This document shows positions 55,478-64,000 of a stretch of DNA of 64,000 nt, in pieces. The notes under the pieces are model-generated. The model saw only the letters and a program-made list of their open reading frames with translations, was not told the DNA's origin and did no database searches. Origin of the DNA: Elephas maximus indicus (taxonomy: Eukaryota > Chordata > Mammalia > Proboscidea > Elephantidae); contig NC_064820.1 of NCBI RefSeq assembly GCF_024166365.1, positions 144,170,001-144,234,000 of the forward strand, in the 5' to 3' direction. The first letter of the stretch is position 1; the number at the start of each line of letters is the position of its first letter. A program made the translations under genes and the position numbers.

Positions 55478-56130
55478 AATTTTTAGACAACTTTATTGAA
55501 GTGCAGTTCACATATATAGTTCACTCACTGAAAGTGTATAATTCATTGATTTTTAGTATATTCAGAGATATGCAGCTCACTACAATTTATTTCAGCACAT
55601 TTTCATCATCCCTATTAGAAAGCCTGTACCCATTAACAATCACTTCCATTCCCCCATCTCCAATCCCACTAGTTCTATCAGTACCAGTTGCCATGGAACA
55701 GATTCCTACCCATTGCAACCCCATGGATGTCAGCATAGAACTGTGTTCCATAGGGTTTTCAATGGCTGATTTTTTTCAGAAGCAGATTGCCAGGCTATTC
55801 TAGTTCCAGGCCACTAGTTCTGGGCAACCAGTAATTACTTTCTGTCTCTTAAAATTTGCCTATTCAGGACATTTTATATGAATGAAATCATACCATATAT
55901 GGTCTTTTGTGACTGACTTCCTTCACTTAGCATTTCCTTTTGTTGCAAAATAATATTCCATGGATATACCACATTTCATTTGTATATTCATCAACTGATG
56001 GACATTTGGATGGTTTCTACTTTTGGAGTATTTGGAATAATGCTGCTATGAACATGAATAATGCTGCTATGAACAATCACGTGCAAGTTTTTTTTAGATG
56101 TATATTTTCATTTCTCTTGGGTATATACTT
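55478..56130 (-). mobile_element. Old L1 fragment, left part
   Basis: Antisense L1 3'UTR and end of ORF2: CTTTATTGAAGTGCAGTTCAC, CATTTCATTTGTATATTCATC, TGGACATTTGGATGG, CTTGGGTATATACTT. It is interrupted by a SINE, and its continuation at 59306-59645 was separated by an RTE insertion. A 21-base unit (AATAATGCTGCTATGAACATG) is duplicated at about 56036-56077. Confidence 0.8.
55683..55805 (-). mobile_element. AfroSINE fragment, second subfamily
   Basis: CCAGTTGCCATGGAACAGATTCC...GTGTTCCATAGGGTTTTCAATGG...AGAAGCAGATTGCCAGG. The head is largely lost. Inserted in the old L1. Confidence 0.78.
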
Positions 56131-59100
56131 TTTGTTAGGTGCCATCGAGTCTGTTCCAACTCATAGTGACTATGGGTACAACAGAATGAAACAATGCTCG
56201 GTCCTGCACCATCCTCACAATCCTTGCTATGTTTGAGCCCACTGTTGCAACCACTGTGTCAGTCCATCTCATTGAAGGTCTTCCCTTCTTTGCTGATCCT
56301 CTACTTTACTAAGAACAGTGTCCTTCTCTGGGGTCTGATCCCTCCTGATAGCATGTCCAAAGCACATGAGATGAAGTCTCGCCATCCTTGCTTCTAAGGA
56401 GCAAACTGGCTGTACTTCCAAAACAATTTTTTTCATTCTTCTGGCAGTCCATGGTACATTCAATATTTTTCACTAGCATCATAATTCAAAAGCATCAGTT
56501 CTTCATTGGTCTTCCTTACTCATTGTCCAGCTTTCCCATGCATGTAAGGTGATTGAAAATACCATCGATTGAGTCAGGCGCTCCTTAGTCCTTAAAGTGA
56601 CATCTTGAAAGAGTCTTTTGCAGCAGATTTGCCCAATACGTTATGTTGTTTCATTTCTTGACTGCTGCTTCCATGGGCGTCGGTTGTTGATCCAAGTAAA
56701 ATGAAATTCTTGATAACTTCACTATTTTTTCTGTTTATCGTGATGTTGCTTATTGGTCCAGTTGTGAGTTTTGTTTTCTTTATGTAGAGGAAAGATCCAT
56801 ACCGAAAGCTTTAATCTTTGATCTTCATCAGTAAGTGCTTCAAATATTACTCGCTTTCAGCAAGCAAGGTTGTGTCACCTGTATATCACAGGTTATAAGT
56901 CTTTCTCCAATCCTAATGCTGAGTTCTTCTTCATATAGTCCAGCTTCTCAGGTTATTTGCTCAGCATACAGATTGAATAGGTGTGATGAAAAGATACAAC
57001 CCTAATGCACACCTTTCCAGACTTTAAACCACGCAGTATCCCCTTGTTCTGTTTGAACGAATGCCCTTGGTCTATGTACAGGTTCCTCAAATGAGCACAG
57101 TTAAGTATTCCGGAATTCCCATTTTCGGCAATGTTATCTGTAATTTGTTACCATCCACACAGTTGAATGCCTTTGCACAGTCAGTAAAACACAGGTAGAC
57201 ATCTTTCTAGTATTCTCTGCTTTCAGCCAAGATCCATCTGACATCAACAGTGTTATCTCTCATTCCACATCCTCTTCTGAATCTGGCTTGAATTTCTCCC
57301 AGTTCCCTGCAGATGTACTGCTGCAACTGTTTTTGAATTATCTTCAGCTAAATTTTATTTGTGTGTAGTACCTGTTTGTGATATTAGTGAGTGTTTGATA
57401 ATTTCCACATTTTGTTGTATTACCTTTCTTTGAATGGGCGTGTAGCTGTTTTCCAAATTTCTTGGCCTAACAAGTGAGTGCACCCAGCTTTTCTTCCCTT
57501 TCTTGAAACATCACAATTGGTATTCCATCAATTCCTGGGGCCTTGTTTTTCGCCAGTGCCTTCGGTGTAGCGTGAACTTTTTCCTTCAGTACTGTTGGTT
57601 CTCGATCATATGCTATCTCCTGAAATGGTTGAACGTAGGTCAATTCTTTTTGGTACAGTGACTGTATTCCTTCCATCTCCTCTTTGTGCTTCCTGCATTG
57701 TTCCATATTTTGCCCATAGAATTCAGTATTGCGACTTGAAGCTTGAATTTTTTCTTCAGTCCTTTCAGCTTCGGAAATGCCAAGCATGTTCTTTCCTTGC
57801 GGTTTTATAACTCCAGATCTTTGCACATTTCATTATAATACTTTGCCTTCTCAAGCCACCCTTTGAAATCTTCTGTTCAGCTCTTTTACTTCATCATCTA
57901 TTTGCTTTAGCTACCCTACATTCAAGAGTAAGTTTCAGAGTCTCTTCTGACAATCATTTCGGTCTTTTCTTTCTATTCTGTATGTATAATGATCTCTTGC
58001 TTTCTTCATGTATGATGTCCTTGGTGTTATCCCACAACTCGTCTGCTCTTCAGTCATTAGTGTTCAGTGCATCAAATCTATTCTTGAGTTGGTCTCTAAA
58101 TTCAGGTGCAATATATTCAAGGTTGTACTTCGGCTTTCGTGGACTTGTTTAATTTTCTCCAGCTTCAACTTGAACTTGCATATGAGCAACTGATGGCCTA
58201 TTCCACATTCGGTCCCTAGCCTTGTTCTGACTGATGATGTCAAGCTTCTCCATCATCTCTTTCCACAGATTTAGTCAACTTGATTCATGTGTATTCCATC
58301 TGGCGAGATCCATGTGTAGAGTCACCATTTATGTTGTTGGAAAAGAATAGCAGTCGAACACTGTTTGACATGGTGCCGGAAGATTTGCAATGAATAATTC
58401 ATTGGTCTAGCAAAATTCTGTCATGTTATCTCCGACATGATTTCTGTCACCAAGGCCATGTTTTCCAACTACCAATCCTTCTTTGTTTCTTGCTTTTGCA
58501 TTCCAATCACCAGTAATTGTCAATTAACCTTGATGGCATGTTTGATGAATTTCAGACTGCAGAAGTTGGTAAAAGTCTTCAATTTCTTTATCTTTGGCAT
58601 TAGTGGTTGGCACATAAATTTGAGGAATAGTCATATTAACTGGTCTTCCTTGCAGGTGTATGGATATTATCCTGTCGTACTTCAGGATGATCTTGAAATG
58701 TTCTTTTTGACGGAGAAAGTGATGCCATTCCTCTTCAGTTTTTCATTCCTGCCATAGTAGACCATATGACTGTCTGACTCAAAATGGCCAATACCAGTCC
58801 ATTTCAGCTCACTAATGCCTAGGATATCGATCTTTACTTTATGTATTCCATTTCATTTTTGACAATTTCCAGTTTTCCTAGGTTCATACTTCATACATTC
58901 CATGTTATGATTATTAGTGTATGTTTGCAGCTGTTTCTTCTCATTTTGAGTCATGCCACATCAGCAAACGAAGATCCCGAAAGCTTTACTCCATTCTTTT
59001 CGTTAAGAAGGTCAACTCTACATTGAGGAGGCTGCTCTTCTTTTGAGTGCCTTCCAACCTGAGGGGGTCATCTTCTGGCACTCTATCAGACAGTGTTCCA

Positions 59101-59305
59101 CTGCTATTCTAAGGTTTTTCACTGGCCAAGTTTTTTAGAAGTAGATCACCAGTTCCTCCTTCCTCGTCTGTCTTGATCTGGAAGCTCCACTGAAACATAT
59201 CCACCGTGGGTGGCCCTGCTGGTATTTGAAATACCAGTGGCATAGCTTCTGGTATTACAGCACCATACAAGTAACCAGAGTATGACAAACATGCGACGAG
59301 TGGTA
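56131..59305 (-). mobile_element. Nearly full-length RTE, defective (RTE-D)
   Basis: A 3.2 kb antisense RTE, about the expected full length, including the endonuclease half missing from the other copies. It inserted into an old L1, leaving GGGTATATACTT on the left (56119-56130) and GGGCATATACCT on the right (59307-59318), a probable target-site duplication with two differences. The 3' tail reads TTTGTTAGGTGCCATCGAG. Confidence 0.9.
56260..58900 (-). pseudogene. RTE endonuclease-reverse transcriptase, broken
   Basis: Antisense reading gives the endonuclease half on the right (about 57900-58900; the strand contains ACTACCAATCC and CTTTCTATTCTG landmarks). The linker with KNKAPGIDGIPIVMFQ lies at 57467-57826, followed by reverse transcriptase pieces and the C-terminal RW-region (56269-56463). 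Frames shift repeatedly and stops are frequent. It is much more decayed than RTE-A. Confidence 0.8.
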
Positions 59306-59645
59306 GGGGCATATACCTAGGAGTGGAGTTACTGGGCCATATTGTAACCCTGTATCTGACCTTTTGAGAAACTGCCAACCTGTTCTTTCCAAAGTGGCTG
59401 CACCATTTTACATTCCTGTCAATGGTGTATGAGATCCCCAGTTTCTCCACATCCTTGCTAGCTCTTTTATTATTATCCTTCTTTTTACTGATTTGTAAGA
59501 GTTCTTTTTATATTCTGGAGACAAGTCCGTTATCAAATACATGATTTGCAAATATTTTCTTTCATTCTCTGAGTTGCTTTTCCATGTTTTGAAGGTATCA
59601 TTTGCAGTAATTTTGTTTTTTGTTTTGTAAACTAATTTTTTAAAA
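59306..59645 (-). mobile_element. Old L1 fragment, right part
   Basis: ATATACCTAGGAGTGGAGTTACTGG, AAGTGGCTGCACCATTTTACATTCC, CTCCACATCCTTGCTAG: antisense ORF2 end, directly continuing the L1 piece that ends at 56130. Confidence 0.82.
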
Positions 59646-60014
59646 AATTCAACGTGGGTCATTTATAATATCGATAAACTAGAAAATTGTTAAGAAAAGA
59701 CTGCAGGGTTTACTGATACTCTTCATTATATAGATGGGAAGATTTCCATGGATCAAACTGCAATCTAGTTGTAAAACACACCCTGTTACTGCTTTGGCAC
59801 ATAATATTTAAAGATAGAATAAACAAGTGATGAAATTTCATTTTTTTGTATGGTGTAAAACAGGGCTGTGACCTAGCCCTCCTTTTAAATTTATATTCAT
59901 ATGACTGGATATAACTACTAGCCATGTATGGCAAATATCTATATAAAAAAAAGAAAAATATGTATAGCAAACAAGAAAATAAGTTTTCTCCTGTATTTCC
60001 TTACTACTTAGTGT
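59646..60014. other. Intron, nothing recognised
   Basis: AT-rich, no gene or nameable repeat. Confidence 0.45.
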
Positions 60015-60140
60015 ATGGTGTGTGGACCAGCATCACAGGCATCATTGTGACCCATTCCAAACCAACTGCATCAAAATTGGCTTTTGACTGTGATTCCCCT
60101 GTTAATTTTGTACGCTAATATTTGAGAAGCACTGCTTTGT
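60015..60140 (-). mobile_element. MER5A-like DNA transposon
   Basis: GGACCAGCATCACAGGCATC, CAAAATTGGCTTTTGACTGTGATTCCCC and AATATTTGAGAAGCACTG correspond to antisense MER5A, ending in the characteristic terminal repeat. A short (CA)n run follows. Confidence 0.65.
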
Positions 60141-60647
60141 TTGACTTATACTAAAACACACACATACACACAAATCGTGAGCTATGTCAGGACTTTACAA
60201 ACTGCTGAATTTGTTGAATTGTTATTGATAGAAAAGGCAATTTAAATTATAATAGATATTTTGTGTTAAATAATTTGCAGTCCTTAAATGTACATTTTTA
60301 TTTCATTAAAAAGATAAGTTTATCTACTACTTACAGATGTTTTAGAAATGGACTTAATCCTGATGAGTTTTAGTAATCTTACCCAAATTAAGACACTTAT
60401 AAGTCTTATTATTATTTTTTTTTTTTTGGTTTTTATGTTGACTTTGACTATCACTTGCTCTTATCATTCACTCAAACCCAGAGCAGGTTTGGGCCTAGAG
60501 AAGCCTTAGTGCTCAAACTTGTTCTTACTCAAAATACTAGGATGTTTTTGGGTTACTTATTTTGAGGAAAATAAGTCACCCCATTGTTAGGAACCTAAAC
60601 TTTCACAGTTGAATATGAACTTCTATTTTAGGAGATCGTAAACTCAA

Positions 60648-60829
60648 AAAATGAAACCTATTGCTGTAGACTCGATTCTGACTCATAGAGACCCTATAGG
60701 ACAGAGTAGAACTGCCCCATAGGGTTTCTGAGGCCGTACTCTTTCTCCCATAGAGTGGCCGGTGTGTTTAAACGGCTGACCATTCTGTTAACAGCCCGGC
60801 GCTGAACCACTGTGCCACCAGGGCTCCTT
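60648..60829 (-). mobile_element. AfroSINE, first subfamily
   Basis: CCTATTGCTGTAGACTCGATTCTG, GACAGAGTAGAACTGCCCC, a CTTTCTCCCATAGAGTGG centre and the head ACTGTGCCACCAGGGCTCC. Intermediate in length. Confidence 0.87.
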
Positions 60830-60898
60830 TAGGTTATAAATCTCTTTAAAATTAGCATCATAGAAGATTGGCACTTCTGATACTGCTTGAGGAATACT

Positions 60899-61110
60899 GT
60901 TGTTTTTTGTTGTTAGCTGCTCTCCAGAGTTGATTCTGGCTCATGGCGACCCCATGTGTGCAGTGTAGAACTGCTCCATAGGGCTTTCAAGGCTATGACC
61001 TTTCAGAAGCATATCACCAGGCCTTAACAGAGGTGCTTCTGGGTGGATTTGAACCACCAGTCTTTCCCTCAGTAGTCTAGCACTTAGCCATTTGTGCCAC
61101 CCAGGGACTC
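60899..61110 (-). mobile_element. AfroSINE, second subfamily
   Basis: TTGTTGTTAGCTGCTCTCCAGAG, GACCCCATGTGTGCAGTG, CACCAGGCCTTAACAGAGG and the head GTGCCACCCAGGGACTCC. TGAGGAATACT lies left of it (60888-60898) and TGAGGAATGCT right of the adjoining SINE (61282-61292), so the second SINE inserted inside the duplication boundary of this one. Confidence 0.88.
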
Positions 61111-61115
61111 CTGGG

Positions 61116-61275
61116 AAACCCTGGTGCTACAGCTGCTAACCAAAAGGTTGGCAGTTCAAATCCACCAGTGCTCCTTGGGAACTCTATGGGGCAGTTCTAC
61201 TCTGTCCTATAGGGTCGCTATGAGCCAGAATCAACTTGACAATGGGTTTGGGTTTTTTTTTGCGGGGGGAGGGGG
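61116..61275 (+). mobile_element. AfroSINE, short form, head-to-head
   Basis: AAACCCTGGTGCTACAGCTGC (a short deletion in the A-box region), AGTTCAAATCC, GGGGCAGTTCTACTCTGTCC, GCTATGAGCCAGAATCAACTTG. ACTCCTG flanks both ends (61107-61113 and 61277-61283). It points away from the SINE on its left, giving a head-to-head pair. Confidence 0.87.
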
Positions 61276-62464
61276 AACTCCTGAGGAATGCTAACATGCT
61301 TTAACATACATGAACACTTCATGTAGTTTCTTTCCCTTAATATACATCCCAGAAGCATCCCAACAGTGCTTTCTGTTCTAAATTTTCTTAGCTCTATTTC
61401 TGGTAAGTTATGTAGTTGAAAATTAACGTATTTGGATCATATTATTTTAGCTTTCTGCAGAAATGCTTTAACTGAATTAAGACAATGTGTCATCAGCTTA
61501 ACAGATTTTTAAGAACTGTCTATTTAATGAACATGTTTTTGAGAAATCATAAATTTTTTTCATTATGATTTCAGTGCCAGAATTTTTTTTTCTCCAAATG
61601 AACTTAGTCATGCATTGAAAACTATATGATACAATATTTATCTTTTTTTCTTCCTTCTTTCCTTAATTAAAAGTAAATTCATTAGATTTCAGTGTTAATC
61701 ATCTTTAATTTCATCTCGATTACATGGTAGTATTTATATTTTAAACTTGGTATTCTGCTTTATTTTTTATTGCCTTTCTCACTCTGAGGATATAAAAATA
61801 AGATGTAATGAGGTAGAGACACAGTCTTTTAGTGCAGTCATTGTATTATGGCAACATTTTTAAGGGGCACATAACCCAGGGGAAATGCTTGAGCTGAATC
61901 TTATAGTATTTAGTGCATATTGTTATACATTAAAAGTTTTAATCAATGAAGTTATTTAGCAAAAATCAGATAAGTTTTTTTGGTCTTTGGCATGTAGCTT
62001 AGCGTGAACTAGGCACAAGAATGTAGTTAACTCGATTCTTAAATTTGGCTTGTCATAATAATTTTTCATAAGAAATTACATTTAATACAGCATGTATAAC
62101 ACTCTTAAACAACTGGCAGAGCAGAATATTTACAGTAAATATAACAGACAACTGAGTATTGGTTCTGTAAAGTACTTATACATGGAAAGTCAGACGAATC
62201 CCAGAAACAGGAGCATAAATAGACATGTCACAGAAGAAAAATGAAGTTTGTAAACAGAAATGGGGAAATATTCTACTTATCTAGGAATCCAAGTAATATA
62301 AATTTAAATAAGAAAAAAATCCAGTTCTAGAAAGGACACTATAAAAGTGGAACTTAAAAAATTAGAATCCCTTTGGAAATGAATTGAAGATAGGTTTTTA
62401 AGCCATCACACATTTGTGGTTCTGTTTTAAGTTAGGCATTAATTTTTTGTCATCATTTGCTTTT

Positions 62465-62690
62465 TGAGGTTTAATTTACATGCAATAATATCCACTTATT
62501 TTAGTGTACAGTTGTGTGAGTTTTAACAAACATAGCACTGTAGTTTAACTACTGCCACAATAAAGATGGAACTGTTTTATCAACCCCAAAAGTTGACTGC
62601 CCGTTTGCAGTCAGTCTCTTAGACCCGGTCCCTGGCAATCACTAATCTGTTGTTTGCCCTTACAGTTTTTTTAGGTATTAATTGTAATAG
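62465..62690 (-). mobile_element. Old L1 3'UTR fragment
   Basis: TGAGGTTTAATTTACATGCAATA, TGTGTGAGTTTTAACAAACATAG, CACAATAAAGATGGAAC and CCTGGCAATCACTAATCTG are the antisense 3'UTR of an L1ME/L1M-type element. Confidence 0.68.
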
Positions 62691-62694
62691 GGAA

Positions 62695-62990
62695 AATGTT
62701 GAAGCAATGTACATGCCCATCAACAGGAAAATATTTACATAAATTATGGCATACCCCCTTACTTAAACTTTTACCATAGAATGGTTATGGAGACTATATA
62801 GTAACAGCATGACAAAATGACTAAGAGACAGGTGAAAAACGGAAAACAGTTGTGTATATACTGATTATAACTTTGTCAAAACATACATATAAAGAAGCTT
62901 GGGAGAATGATACAAAAATTATAGTGGATTTGCAATTCTTTTTTTAAGCCTCTGTTTTCCAAACTTTAAGTAATATTACAGACTGTAATT
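62695..62990 (+). mobile_element. Old L1 3' fragment, opposite orientation
   Basis: ATGTACATGCCCATCAACAGG, ATGGAGACTATATAGTAAC and GCTTGGGAGAATGATACAAAAATT read as the sense end of an old L1. It lies directly beside an antisense L1 fragment. Confidence 0.6.
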
Positions 62991-63603
62991 AAAAAAACAA
63001 ACATTTTTTTCAAGACTTTCCAGGGCATGAAAGTGTCGTGGTTATATAATTGACCTGTTGTAGTAGTTAAGAAGACCCTTGCTTCTAAGATTTTTGAAAA
63101 ATATTCTTACTGGCTAAGTTTGAATCTTTTTCTGTTACATCAAGTATTAAATATTTGAGAATCTACTTTAACTTTACCACTGTGCTAGTTGTTGTCTGGG
63201 GTACAGAAATAATGTACGATCCATACACTTTAGGAATAGACAGTTTAGGGATGAAAATTTATTTATAAAGCAGTAACATTACACTATTTCATTGATACTG
63301 TAAGATATTATATAATATTATTAGATGTTATTTGAGTGCATACCAGGATAAGTGATATACCAGGCATTCTCAAAATAACAAATTGATACGGTATAACTAA
63401 GAAAGCCTCAGTCAAAATTTCAGGTGAAACTTGAGGGACAAGTAGTTTAAAAAGGAGAAAGACAGCGTGGCAGGAAAATCAAGATTAGAGGCATGGAGGT
63501 AGAAGAGAGGAGGGCTGTTCTTGGTGCTGAGGGAGATACTTAGGAGAGAATAATGTGAAGCGTAAGCAGAATCTGCCTTGTGTATGAAAAGTATTGATTT
63601 TGG

Positions 63604-63800
63604 CTTTTGGGTTAGAGCAGGGTTTAGCAAACTATGGTCCAGAGTCAAATCTGGTTCTGCCTCTAGGTTTTGTACTGCCTGAGAGCTAAGAATGGCTTTT
63701 TACAGTTTTTAGTAGTTGAAAAAAAAAATCAAAAGAATATTTTGTGACACATGAAAATTACATGATTGTCAAATTTTGGTGTCCATAAATAATCATGGTG
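63604..63800 (+). mobile_element. hAT-type non-autonomous element
   Basis: AGCAGGGTTTAGCAAACTATGGTCCAGAGTCAAATCTGG opens like the common mammalian hAT (Charlie-type) repeat beginning CAGGGGTYGGCAAACTAYGGCC. The rest is decayed. Confidence 0.55.
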
Positions 63801-64000
63801 TGGCGTTCATACTGGAGGCAGATATAAGGCTGGAGAAGTAGGATAGGGCCAGGCAGGTAGGAAAATATTTCTCAGTCTTTTAAAATCCATATCATATAGT
63901 CTATCTTCTTATGTGTATCCTCACTAACTGCAAGACTAAGCTGTACTTAACATGCTTTTAAAAAATAACATGCTTTTTAAAATTATAGATTTCTTCGTCA

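Larger units (their letters stand above)
48005..64000 (+). other. FEM1C: FEM1C intron 2 (extends past the window)
   Basis: From the GTGAGT donor to the window end no sequence matching the next part of FEM1C (beginning NTALHDCAE in the family) appears, so the intron exceeds 16 kb here. It contains at least six AfroSINEs, an RTE, several old L1 pieces and MER5 elements. 48005-48950, 51621-52204, 52791-53690, 53946-54990, 61270-62460 and 62990-63600 show nothing else recognisable. Confidence 0.85.

Overview
The window looks like nuclear DNA from an afrotherian mammal, most probably an elephant. It is full of tRNA-derived SINEs of the AfroSINE type (about 25 copies or fragments). It also carries RTE-clade LINEs whose 3' end matches the SINE tail, several L1 LINEs, ERV-L/MaLR retroviral elements, and old mammalian repeats (MIR, L2, MER5). 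AfroSINEs are known only from Afrotheria. The species call rests on repeat content and memory of these families, not on a database search.

Only one cellular gene is supported. The right-hand third holds the 5' end of FEM1C on the + strand: a CpG-island promoter (about 45865-46560), a probable non-coding exon 1, and the first coding exon (47267-48004, ATG at 47461). That exon encodes residues 1-181 of the ankyrin-repeat substrate receptor of a CUL2 ubiquitin ligase. The remaining ~16 kb is intron; the next coding exon was not found and should lie beyond the window. The ~45 kb to the left is intergenic as far as can be seen.

Layout. 1-20.9 kb: RTE copy, many SINEs, a MaLR LTR with part of its internal region, MIR, L2, MER5 and a palindromic MITE-like element. 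20.9-29.0 kb: a full-length but broken L1 with a tandem-monomer 5'UTR. 29.9-32.7 kb: a 5'-truncated L1 in the opposite orientation. 32.9-35.5 kb: RTE fragments in both orientations. 35.8-44.2 kb: a decayed ERV-L provirus on the - strand, itself hit by a complete MaLR element, a solo LTR and a SINE, each with a readable target-site duplication. 44.2-45.7 kb: SINEs and an L1 tail. 45.8-64 kb: FEM1C promoter, first exons and a repeat-filled intron that includes a nearly full-length RTE inserted in an older L1.

I found no convincing new biological system. The most useful observations are the dated nest of insertions in the ERV-L provirus, the shared RTE/AfroSINE 3' tail, a long-armed palindromic MITE-like element, the L1 5'UTR monomers, a short upstream ORF in the FEM1C leader, and several short exact tandem duplications. 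None of the transposon reading frames is intact.
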